From an uncultured Thermoguttaceae bacterium (lineage in GTDB: Bacteria > Planctomycetota > Planctomycetia > Pirellulales > Thermoguttaceae): 64,000 bases of DNA. The notes under the pieces were generated by a model, which was given only the letters and a program-made list of their open reading frames with translations, was not told the origin of the DNA and ran no database searches. Shown here piece after piece: positions 46,360-53,690 of the stretch. Position numbers and translations under genes: made by a program. Numbering within the stretch: the stretch's first letter is position 1; every line of letters starts with the position of its first letter. The stretch lies in the NCBI GenBank assembly GCA_938042245.1, contig CALIRO010000049.1:1-64000 (forward strand), written 5' to 3'.

Positions 46360-47205
46360 ATGGCCAAATATGTCGTGCGATTTGGGGCGATGCGGTTTTT
46401 GGGCCTGTTTAGTGGGCCGGAGAATAGTCAATTTGCGCGTGGGGATAAGGTGATCGTATGTACCGATCGGGGATTAGAAGTTGGGCAGGTTCTTCGGGAG
46501 GCCGACGAAACGATCCAACAGCAATTGGCTTCCGCCCCCCACGGACAAATCCTCCGTATCATGACCCCGGAAGATGCCAATGAATTGCGGCGAATTCAGG
46601 CCCATGAAGAAAAGGAAATGGAAATCTGTCAACGTTATGTGGATCAACTAGGCCTCCACATGAAACTGGTGGATGTGGAGCACCTCTTTGGGGGGGAGCG
46701 AGTCATTGTCTATTATTTAGCCGATGGCCGGGTAGATTTTCGGGAGCTGGTGCGTCTTTTGGCGGCCGAATTTAAAACCCGGATCGAAATGCGTCAGATT
46801 GGGGTCCGGGACGAGGCGAAGCTACTTGCCGATTACGGCGATTGCGGCCAGCCGATCTGCTGTAATAGCCATTTAATCACTATTCCTCCTGTCTCGATGA
46901 AGATGGCCAAGTTGCAAAAATCCACTTTGGATCCGACGAAAATTTCTGGCCGGTGCGGCCGACTGAAATGCTGCCTACGATACGAATATCCACTCTACGA
47001 AGAGCTAGTTCAACAATTACCCAGCATTGGGGTTCAGGTGTCAACGCCGTTGGGCCCCGCTCGGGTGATCGCTCAGGAAATTTTGGCCCGCCGGGTGTTG
47101 GTACAAACAGAAGACGGTTCTCAACGCTATTTTACCCCTGAGGAGCTTACCATTGTGGCAGAACCCCACAGCACGGAAGCCCTGGAAGAAACCCTCCCAG
47201 AGTAA
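46360..47205 (+). CDS. PSP1 domain protein, RicT-like
   Basis: A 281-residue protein of the PSP1 C-terminal family: YVVRFGAMRFLGLF, RGDKVIVCTDRGLEVGQVL, VDVEHLFGGERVIVYYLADG, then two Cys clusters, DCGQPICC (Cys162, 167, 168) and GRCGRLKCC (Cys199, 204, 205). In Bacillus the relative RicT (YaaT) forms a complex with two partners, carries Fe-S clusters and promotes RNase Y-dependent mRNA maturation; the Cys residues match that type. The RicA and RicF partners are not adjacent here. It starts the five-gene cluster 46360-50232. ATG 46360 is supported by AAGGGACGG upstream. Confidence 0.9.
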   Translation: MAKYVVRFGAMRFLGLFSGPENSQFARGDKVIVCTDRGLEVGQVLREADETIQQQLASAPHGQILRIMTPEDANELRRIQAHEEKEMEICQRYVDQLGLHMKLVDVEHLFGGERVIVYYLADGRVDFRELVRLLAAEFKTRIEMRQIGVRDEAKLLADYGDCGQPICCNSHLITIPPVSMKMAKLQKSTLDPTKISGRCGRLKCCLRYEYPLYEELVQQLPSIGVQVSTPLGPARVIAQEILARRVLVQTEDGSQRYFTPEELTIVAEPHSTEALEETLPE

Positions 47206-47324
47206 GCTCTCCGTGTTTCCCTCTGTCCTACTGCATCGCCTTGCAAAAGCAGCGGATGGTTTTCCCACGAACGGTAAGCGAAGATCGTTGGGTTTATCCA
47301 TCTACTAGAAAGGTGGAGTCCTCG

Positions 47325-47789
47325 TTGTTGCCTATGTTTGATCCGTTGCGTGCGATTGCCAAACTGGCGAAGGAAGACGGTCGCTATAAACTGGACGCCT
47401 ATCTATTTGTCTTCGAGGCGTTGCATTTTGCTCAGGAGGAGCTTGGCATGGGACGGGAAGCCCCCAGTGAGCCGTTGCCTGGGGGAGGGCCCGAACCCAA
47501 AGAAAATCCCGTAGGTCGCCATATAACCGGCCAAGAACTCTGCGAAGCGATCCGGCAATATGCGCTTCGGCAATACGGCTATATGGCGAAGACGGTGCTG
47601 AATAGTTGGGGCGTCTATACGACTCGGGATTTCGGGGAAATTGTGTTCAATTTGATCCGAATCGGCCAGATGCGAAAAACCCCTCAGGACCGAATCGAAG
47701 ATTTCGACAATGTGTATGATTTTCAGACCGTCTTTGTGGATCAATTTCGCCTGGAGTTGCCGAAGACCTCTCATTCCGGCGCCGGATAA
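47325..47789 (+). CDS. Minf_1886 family protein
   Basis: About 154 residues. DPLRAIAKLAKEDGRYKLDA, YLFVFEALHFAQEELG, HITGQELCEAIRQYALRQYG, and WGVYTTRDFGEIVFNLIRIG followed by PQDRIEDFDNVYDF are the conserved blocks of a small family named after Minf_1886. It is widespread in planctomycetes and Verrucomicrobia and of unknown function. It often lies near RNA-related genes, as here (RicT-like upstream, SpoU methylase downstream). The start TTG 47325 is preferred to ATG 47334 because AGGTGGAG sits 6 bases before it; the protein differs by three residues only. Confidence 0.85.
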   Translation: MLPMFDPLRAIAKLAKEDGRYKLDAYLFVFEALHFAQEELGMGREAPSEPLPGGGPEPKENPVGRHITGQELCEAIRQYALRQYGYMAKTVLNSWGVYTTRDFGEIVFNLIRIGQMRKTPQDRIEDFDNVYDFQTVFVDQFRLELPKTSHSGAG

Positions 47790-47840
47790 TCCTTGCCATT
47801 GCCGGAAAACATCAGACACCAGCAAGCCAAGGGGCTTTCC

Positions 47841-48038
47841 ATGAGCCGTTCATCTCGATCGGAAAACAAAGACAGGCCAAAGAGTTCGGAGGAACCCCTC
47901 GATACTCATCTCTCCGCATCCTGCGGCAAATCCGAATCGCCGACGTGGCGGCAACGGCTGTTGTTGAGGATTATGACGGCCGTGTTGATCGGTTGGCTCA
48001 TTCTGCTGGGGCTTTTGGCCTGGTGGTCGGGTAGCTAA
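47841..48038 (+). CDS. Small tail-anchored membrane peptide
   Basis: A 65-residue protein. A polar, Ser/Lys/Glu-rich N-terminal half is followed by WRQRLLLRIMTAVLIGWLIL and LGLLAWWSGS, a single C-terminal membrane helix. AAGGGG lies 6 bases upstream of the ATG. It is placed in the RicT-like cluster between Minf_1886 and the hydrolase, 51 bases after the former. Its family is not recognised; I call it because of start signal, spacing and clear topology. Confidence 0.6.
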   Translation: MSRSSRSENKDRPKSSEEPLDTHLSASCGKSESPTWRQRLLLRIMTAVLIGWLILLGLLAWWSGS

Positions 48039-48097
48039 AATACGCTCTCCGGTCTCTCTGGGTGTCCGCTTCTCCCAGTTTTTCAGGAATCCTTGGG

Positions 48098-49348
48098 ATG
48101 AGAGTAACTTCGGCGCGGAAATCGCTTGGCCTACGATGGCCTGTTTGGATGGGGGTGGTGGTTTTGGCAGGCTGGCTCGGCAGCGGAGGCTGGGTCCATT
48201 GGTGGTTTGCAGCTCGGAGGCCCAGCTCGGCCCTGGCAGAGCCAATCGCCAACAAACCCCCCGAACCGAAAACGACTCCTCAAAAACCTCTCTGCTCGGA
48301 AAAGCCCACGCCCAAAAAAGATCATAAAAATCTCCTCATCTACTGGGATGCCGAGGGCCAGCAGCATCCGGTCGCCACGCTGCACGATTGGCATCGGCGC
48401 CGGGCCGACATTTTGCAACGCTTTCAGGAAGTTGCCGGCGCCCTGCCGGAAAAGTTTCGCCAAACCCCTCTGGAAGTTCAAATTCGCAAAACCGAGCAGA
48501 CGCCGCATTATCGCCGAATTCAACTCACTTATCAACCGGAACCAGGCGACCGAGTGCCAGCCTGGCTTTTGATTCCCAAAAATCTGCAGGGCCGCACCGC
48601 TGCTATGCTCTGCCTGCATCAGACCATTCCGATTGGCAAAGATGAGCCGGTCGGGCTGGGCGGTCGCCCATCGCTCCACTATGCCCATGAGTTGGCCCAG
48701 CTTGGCTTTGTCTGCCTAGCGCCGGATTATCCTTCTTTTGGCGAGTATCCGTATGAGTTCCGTACTCAGGGCGCCCACTACGCTAGCGGCACTATGAAAG
48801 CCATCTGGAATAATATCCGCGCCGTCGATCTATTGGAAACTCGTCCCGAGGTGGATCCAAAGCGGATCGGCTGCATAGGGCATTCATTAGGTGGACATAA
48901 TGCCATTTTTACTGGGCTTTTCGAGCCTCGTCTGAAGGTGATTGTGTCCAGTTGTGGTTTTACGGCTTTCCATGAATACTATGGAGGGCGATTGGCTGGC
49001 TGGACCAGCGAGCGATATATGCCCCGGATCCGAGAGCAATTCGGCAACGACCCCGATCGGGTTCCGTTTGATTTTTATGAATTAATCGCTGCCTTGGCCC
49101 CCCGGCCTTTCTTGACCAATTCGCCCCTGCAGGACAACAATTTCGACATCAGCGGCGTCAAAAAAGTGCTACTCGAGGCTAAAAAGATTTATCAGCTTTA
49201 CGGTGTACCGGAACACCTAGTGGCTTACCACCCGGACTGCGGCCACGATTTTCCCGAACCAGTTCGGAAGGGAATCTACGCCTTTTTGTGCCAATATTTT
49301 CAGATCACCGTGCCAACCGCATCCCCCAAATCGCCGGCGGAAAAATGA
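48098..49348 (+). CDS. Exported alpha/beta hydrolase (acetyl esterase/dienelactone hydrolase-like)
   Basis: A 416-residue protein with an N-terminal anchor or signal helix (WMGVVVLAGWLGSGGWVHWW) and Pro/Lys-rich spacer. The hydrolase fold shows LTYQPEPGDRVPAWLLIPKN, AMLCLHQTIPIG, LAPDYPSFGEYPYEF, the nucleophile elbow GCIGHSLGGH, and a late His in DCGHDFP, so a Ser-His catalytic pair is present. Relatives are acetyl xylan esterases and related polysaccharide esterases of planctomycetes. Start ATG 48098 has AGGAA upstream. Its stop overlaps the next start (ATGA), implying translational coupling to the methylase. Confidence 0.88.
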   Translation: MRVTSARKSLGLRWPVWMGVVVLAGWLGSGGWVHWWFAARRPSSALAEPIANKPPEPKTTPQKPLCSEKPTPKKDHKNLLIYWDAEGQQHPVATLHDWHRRRADILQRFQEVAGALPEKFRQTPLEVQIRKTEQTPHYRRIQLTYQPEPGDRVPAWLLIPKNLQGRTAAMLCLHQTIPIGKDEPVGLGGRPSLHYAHELAQLGFVCLAPDYPSFGEYPYEFRTQGAHYASGTMKAIWNNIRAVDLLETRPEVDPKRIGCIGHSLGGHNAIFTGLFEPRLKVIVSSCGFTAFHEYYGGRLAGWTSERYMPRIREQFGNDPDRVPFDFYELIAALAPRPFLTNSPLQDNNFDISGVKKVLLEAKKIYQLYGVPEHLVAYHPDCGHDFPEPVRKGIYAFLCQYFQITVPTASPKSPAEK

Positions 49349-50232
49349 ACGATCCGCTGTGGGGGGGTTCTTTCTCCAAAGACTCCAGGGCGATGTCTAT
49401 AGTGGAACGCATCCAGTTGATCGACGATCCCCGGATTGCCGGTTACCGGAACTTGCCGGATCGTACCCTCCGAGGGGAAAATATTTTCATTGCCGAAGGG
49501 AAATTGGTAGTCCTTCGACTTTTGGACAGCCCCTATGAGGTGGAATCGGTCTTGGCGGCCGATGTCCATGCCGAACCAATAGCCCAGATTGTCGGTAATC
49601 GAGCGCCGGTATATGTAGCTACCGAACAGCTGCTGCAGCAGATTGTCGGCTATCCGTTTCATCGGGGGGTGTTGGCCCTGGGACGTCGGCCAACGCAGAT
49701 CCCCAACTGGGAAGAAATCTTGCAGCAATTTTCTCTCCACCAGCCGTTGCGCCTAGTGGTGCTGCCGGCCATCAACCAGCCGGAAAACCTCGGCCTGATC
49801 TTCCGCAGTGCCTGTGCCTTGGGGATCGATGCGGTGCTTTTGGGGCCGCAGACGGTCGATCCGCTCTCCCGGCGAGTTTTACGACTTTCCATGGGGGGCT
49901 TGCTCCACATCCGCTGGGCCAGAACAGAACACCTGGTGTCTGATCTGCGCCAGTTAGCCGAGCGCTGGCAGGTGGTGCGAGTGGCTGCCGTGGTCGATCC
50001 GGCTGCCACGGCTTTGGAGGAATTCTCTTGGCCCCCACGGGCTGCCCTGCTTCTGGGCAACGAGTTCGAAGGTTTGCCAACCTATGTCCAGCGCCTTTGC
50101 GACGCCCGGCTTACCATCCCCATGCATCATCCCATGGATTCGCTCAACGTCGGCGTAGCCGCCGGAATCTTCCTGTACGCCATGACCCGCCAAAAACCCT
50201 CGCTGCCTCCCAGGCGGGTTTTCCCTCCCTGA
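49345..50232 (+). CDS. TrmH/SpoU family RNA methyltransferase
   Basis: About 295 residues. The N-terminal substrate-binding part is FIAEGKLVVLRLLDSPYEVE. The SPOUT knot domain has motif 1 NQPENLGLIFRSACALGIDA, motif 2 ALLLGNEFEGLP, and motif 3 IPMHHPMDSLNVGVAAGIFL; the SAM-binding trefoil knot is complete. It transfers methyl from SAM to the ribose of tRNA or rRNA; the exact target cannot be told. ATG 49345 overlaps the previous stop by four bases. Motif 3 normally begins IPMxG; here it is IPMHHP, a small change. Confidence 0.92.
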   Translation: MNDPLWGGSFSKDSRAMSIVERIQLIDDPRIAGYRNLPDRTLRGENIFIAEGKLVVLRLLDSPYEVESVLAADVHAEPIAQIVGNRAPVYVATEQLLQQIVGYPFHRGVLALGRRPTQIPNWEEILQQFSLHQPLRLVVLPAINQPENLGLIFRSACALGIDAVLLGPQTVDPLSRRVLRLSMGGLLHIRWARTEHLVSDLRQLAERWQVVRVAAVVDPAATALEEFSWPPRAALLLGNEFEGLPTYVQRLCDARLTIPMHHPMDSLNVGVAAGIFLYAMTRQKPSLPPRRVFPP

Positions 50233-50392
50233 AGGCTTCCGACTGCTTGCTTGCAGTTGGCTGTCGATTCGGATAAGGTAAAGGGTGTGTTTCCGAGCTG
50301 GCAGGGTTGTGCCTTGGGAAAAGAGCTTAGCGGCCTCAGATATTCCAGTTTATGAAAAAATGTTCCTGTATCCTTCCTGGAGGAATCTACCG

Positions 50393-51577
50393 ATGAAGCG
50401 GCAATTTTCCCGTCGGCAATGGTTGCAAGGGGCGGCAGCGGCTACGGCTGCGTGGAGCATCGGCTGGGTCTGGATCCGCCGAGCCCAGGCAGCACCGAAA
50501 ATCAAACTGCTAGAAACGAAGGTCATTTCCCATCAGGCAGAGCTTTATCACGGTTGGCCGACCGTAGCCCGCCGACGCAATGGCCAATTGCTTCTGGTTT
50601 ATTCCGGCGGACGAGAAGCCCATGTCTGCCCGTTCGGCCGGGTCGAACTGATGCGATCCGACGACGAAGGCAAAACCTGGGGTTGGCCCTGTGTGCTGAT
50701 GGATACCGAAATCGACGACCGTGATGCCGGTGTCTTGGAAACCGCCCAGGGCAGCATCCTGGTAACGACGTTTACTTCGTTGGGCTATGAAGGCATCTTG
50801 ACCCAAGAAGAACGCCGCATCGCGGAAGGAAAACCCACCTGGGATCCAGAGCGACTGCGCCGTTGGCAGGCCGCCCATCGCCGCTTACCGGCGGAAAAAC
50901 GGGACGCCATGCTTGGCCAATGGATGCTCCGGTCCACCGACGGCGGCGCCACATGGTCGGCCCCGTATCGGGTGCCGGTCAATAGCCCCCATGGGCCGTT
51001 TCAGCTCCGAAATGGCCGATTGCTCTACGCCGGCAAAGAACTCTGGCACAGTAAGGAGGAGCGGATTGGCGTGTGCGAATCGCCGGATGATGGGCAAACA
51101 TGGACTTGGCTGGCCACCATCCCCACCCGAGACGGCGACAACCATCGTCATTATCATGAGCTTCACGGCGTCGAAGCTGCCGACGGCCGCTTGGTCGTCC
51201 AAATCCGAAACCACAATAAAGCCAATGTCCGCGAAACCCTCCAGACCCATTCAACTGACGGCGGCAAGACCTGGGCCGCTCCCTATGAAATCGGCGTTTG
51301 GGGGTTGCCCTCGCACCTGGTGCGCCTCCAAGATGATCGGCTGCTGATGACCTACGGCCATCGTCGGCCTCCGTTTGGCGTCCAGGCCCGGCTAAGCGAA
51401 GACCACGGCCAGCACTGGTCCGAACCGATCCTGATCGCCCAGGACGGCGTTGGCGGCGACCTGGGTTATCCCAGCACGGTGCAATTATCGGACGGCTCGC
51501 TGCTAACGGTTTGGTATGAACTGATGAAAGACAATCCCCGGGCGGTCCTCCGCCAAGCAACATGGAAACTGGTCTAA
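50393..51577 (+). CDS. Sialidase-like (BNR repeat) exported protein
   Basis: A 394-residue protein with a Tat-like signal (MKRQFSRRQWLQGAAAATAA). Asp-box/BNR phrases recur: SDDEGKTWGWP, STDGGATWSAP, SPDDGQTWTWL, STDGGKTWAAP and SEDHGQHWSEP. These give a sialidase-type six-bladed propeller, here of the 'exo-alpha-sialidase' annotation class widespread in planctomycetes; a real sialic-acid substrate is not shown. Start: ATG 50393 with GGAGG 9 bases upstream. It may act with the hydrolase and sulfatase on surface or environmental glycans (inference). Confidence 0.9.
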   Translation: MKRQFSRRQWLQGAAAATAAWSIGWVWIRRAQAAPKIKLLETKVISHQAELYHGWPTVARRRNGQLLLVYSGGREAHVCPFGRVELMRSDDEGKTWGWPCVLMDTEIDDRDAGVLETAQGSILVTTFTSLGYEGILTQEERRIAEGKPTWDPERLRRWQAAHRRLPAEKRDAMLGQWMLRSTDGGATWSAPYRVPVNSPHGPFQLRNGRLLYAGKELWHSKEERIGVCESPDDGQTWTWLATIPTRDGDNHRHYHELHGVEAADGRLVVQIRNHNKANVRETLQTHSTDGGKTWAAPYEIGVWGLPSHLVRLQDDRLLMTYGHRRPPFGVQARLSEDHGQHWSEPILIAQDGVGGDLGYPSTVQLSDGSLLTVWYELMKDNPRAVLRQATWKLV

Positions 51578-51869
51578 ACTCCATGTTTACTTCTTTATAG
51601 GACCGTTCCACCCAGGCAATCGCCGAAGCCCTTCCTAAATAATATGGAAACCTCTGCAAAATTCGAACATCATATGAATATTATGAATATATAATCCCCA
51701 CTCTTAAAATGATTTCGGGTTTTGGCTACTAGTTGGCGAGTGTTAGCATTGTTAGCATCCCTCCCTATGGGAGGAATGGGACCAGGTCCCGAATGCTATA
51801 CGAATATATCCTTTGAATTAATGGGAGCTTCCTATTGAAATTATGGAGCAGGTCCGCCGAATCGTGGAC

Positions 51870-52020
51870 CAAGGCATTCCTGCGAAAACAGCAAGGCGTT
51901 TTTTTCTCCTAGTCGATTGGGTCGGGATTCCAGAACAATTCAGCCGAATGGAGCCTCTCGCACGATCCAGGAAAAAAACAGCCCCCCATTCTGGATTCCC
52001 GCTTGCCCGGGCATGACACG
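51870..52020. repeat. Dispersed type A repeats
   Basis: GGCATTCCTGCG-AAAACAGCA at about 51872 and CTGGATTCCCGCTTGCCCGG followed by GCATGACAC at about 51990-52018 are type A copies. Between them is AATTCAGCCGAATGG (51937-51951). A possible worn copy of the 52047 repeat lies at about 51660-51840. No gene was seen in 51578-52040. Confidence 0.6.
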
Positions 52021-52046
52021 ATTCGCTTTCTCACGGAAAAAATACC

Positions 52047-52233
52047 AAAGGAAGCTCCGCAAAGTTATGAACATTAAGTGAACTTTATGAATATTTGATC
52101 CATTCCTTGGCCTATCGGTTCCCATTGCTGGGTGCTATATGTTGACTCTAATGTTGGCAGCGCCCCTATATGTTGGAGATGTTGGCAGAGGTTCTGGAAT
52201 AGTGTAGAAATATATCCTTTGAATTGTTCAGAG
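52047..52233 (+). repeat. Left copy of ~185-bp inverted repeat
   Basis: It begins AAAGGAAGCTCCGCAAAG and ends near GAATTGTTCAG. The reverse complement of 53434-53617 aligns over the whole length with matching blocks, for example AAGTGAACTTTATGAA, TATCGGTTCCCATTGCTGGG and AATAGTGTAGAAATAT. By eye it is about 80-85 percent identical. The pair spans about 1.57 kb. Confidence 0.8.
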
Positions 52234-52257
52234 GTTCCCAAATTCCAACCGAGCGAT

Positions 52258-52863
52258 ATGAAAATGGAGTTCGATCTTTGCGAGGCGTTCCTAGCAACCA
52301 CAGACGTTTACTTATGTTGGAAACCCTCCTTCCGAAACTCGATTAAACCGCCGTCGGCGTTCATGAAAGACATCCGGCCTCAAGTAGGAGACTCCATTTA
52401 TTTTCAGGGCAAATTTATGGTGAGCATCGAAGCTTGTCCCAAATGCGGCGGAAAAGGTTCTATTGATTGCAAGTACTGCCTTGCTGGCCGAACACAAAAG
52501 ACGGTACTCCAAGAAAAAATAACCCCGGATGGTAAAAAATTTCTGTTTCCTGGTCAGATTCAAATTCCGTGTCCTCATTGTAATGGGGTTGGCCAAGTCC
52601 CGTGCGATCACTATATCGCCCCCAGAGATTGGAATCCGGCCAGCTCAGCCGATAAGGCACGATGGGTCGTCGGACAACTTCGCTTCAGCCGGGCAGATTT
52701 GCTCAAAGGGAGCAATTTTGAGCCTAAGGAGCTATCTAAAATCCTGTACAATCTGGCCAGAGACAGCGCTTATGCTTTGTGTTTTCACCTGACAGAAATG
52801 GAAGTAGGCATCATCTGCCAGGGCAAAAAGCACGTGATCATCAAGCCCCAAAAATCTGATTAG
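52258..52863 (+). CDS. Unrecognised protein with two CxxCxGxG zinc-finger-like motifs
   Basis: A 201-residue protein. Its middle has ACPKCGGKGSIDCKYC and IPCPHCNGVGQVPCDHY, two pairs of the CxxCxGxG type seen in the DnaJ cysteine-rich domain; two zinc ions could be bound. The rest is not recognised and shows no DnaJ J-domain or signal peptide. The frame is open from 52132, but that part lies inside the inverted repeat, so ATG 52258 is chosen; no ribosome site supports it. It sits between the two repeat copies, close to a transposase remnant and a tRNA, which suggests a mobile or acquired context. Function is unknown. Confidence 0.6.
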   Translation: MKMEFDLCEAFLATTDVYLCWKPSFRNSIKPPSAFMKDIRPQVGDSIYFQGKFMVSIEACPKCGGKGSIDCKYCLAGRTQKTVLQEKITPDGKKFLFPGQIQIPCPHCNGVGQVPCDHYIAPRDWNPASSADKARWVVGQLRFSRADLLKGSNFEPKELSKILYNLARDSAYALCFHLTEMEVGIICQGKKHVIIKPQKSD

Positions 52864-52973
52864 AAAGGCTCGTTGCTCTAACTTCAAATCTCCCCAAAGA
52901 AACAGCAGCAAACCACCGAAAAATGGCTTTATAGGGCATGTCCACGAAGGGATTAGCAGATGAAAACGAAATC

Positions 52974-53009
52974 GCGGCTAGGCTTAACAAACCAGGTTCG
53001 CTTAGCCGC
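52974..53009 (+). repeat. Hairpin directly before transposase remnant
   Basis: GCGGCTAGGC (52974-52983) and GCTTAGCCGC (53000-53009) can pair over ten bases with one wobble. It ends four bases before the ATG of the RAYT-like remnant at 53014. IS200/RAYT transposases are known to act on hairpins flanking their genes, so this could be such an end. Confidence 0.5.
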
Positions 53010-53013
53010 TATC

Positions 53014-53185
53014 ATGCCTAGACGAGCAAGAGCAATGTCCGGCAGGCGGGTATCCTGCGTTTTCAACCGGTGGGCGGCGGTGGGCTTCCCTTGATTGGCA
53101 AAGAGGCCGATTATCAAACCTTCGAGCGGATCATGAACGAGATACTGCCGCCCCCTCGGCCTCCCGGAACCAAACGCCTGCTCAG
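53014..53185 (+). pseudogene. IS200/RAYT-type transposase remnant, frameshifted and truncated
   Basis: The first frame reads MPRRARAMSGRRVSCVFNRW; a second frame, shifted relative to the first, reads GGGLPLIGKEADYQTFERI then MNEILPPPRPPGTKRLLS. Planctomycete transposases of the Y1/IS200-like RAYT class typically begin MPRRAR...G.V.H..NR...G...L...DY..F, and continue past a RLL(A/S)YC motif. Here the reading breaks at the tRNA-Gln 3' end, so only the N-terminal ~60 residues are left and the catalytic HxH and Tyr are missing. Assignment rests on my memory of the family text and is moderate. Confidence 0.55.
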
Positions 53186-53256
53186 CTGGGGAACTAGGAT
53201 TCGAACCTAGACTAACTGATCCAGAGTCAGTTGTGCTGCCGTTACACTATTCCCCA
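53186..53256 (-). tRNA. trnQ: tRNA-Gln (anticodon CTG)
   Basis: On the minus strand a 71-base cloverleaf is formed: acceptor TGGGGAA pairs with TTCCCCA plus discriminator G; the D-arm contains TAGTGTAACGGCAGCAC; the anticodon stem-loop is ACTGA-CTCTGGA-TCAGT with anticodon CTG reading CAG (Gln); the T-arm is CTAGG-TTCGAAT-CCTAG. CCA is not encoded. The acceptor start TGGGGAA and D-arm text match bacterial glutamine tRNAs. It lies inside the inverted-repeat pair; its 3' end abuts the transposase remnant. Confidence 0.95.
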
Positions 53257-53433
53257 GTGGACCGGTGCTGCCTGGGCGCCAAGCAACACACGTTTTTATG
53301 AAGATGATTTTATCGAAATTTTAAACCAAAAGAAAGTTGTCTTCCAGGGGATTTTTTGGTAATGTAACGCTACAGACTGCCTTGCTTACCTGTTCCTACC
53401 GCCATTCCCACCCCCTATTTACCTTTGGCACCA

Positions 53434-53617
53434 CTGAATAATTCAAAGAAGATATTTCTACACTATTTCGGAACCTCCGTTAATAGCCCCAACATATAGT
53501 GGCGTTGCCAACATCAGACTCAATATATAGTGCCCAGCAATGGGAACCGATAAGCAAAGGAACGGATCTAATGTTCATAAAGTTCACTTGATGTTCAGTA
53601 TTTTGCAGAGCTTCCTT
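53434..53617 (-). repeat. Right copy of ~185-bp inverted repeat
   Basis: Reverse-oriented partner of 52047-52233. Its outer end, read on the minus strand, begins AAAGGAAGCTCTGCAAAA. No target-site duplication flanking the pair is obvious. The downstream HzsA-like gene starts 74 bases later, so its promoter could be affected by this copy. Confidence 0.8.
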
Positions 53618-53690
53618 TTACTATGGTAGTCTAGGACGCCTGGTTTCGGAAAGTCCTGTTTCCACCTCACCTCGAAAAGGGGAGGCTCAT

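Noticed and set aside
47793..48038. 81-residue version of the tail-anchored peptide starting at 47793
   Set aside because: The upstream start lacks a ribosome site and overlaps the Minf_1886 stop region; the ATG at 47841 has AAGGGG at good spacing.
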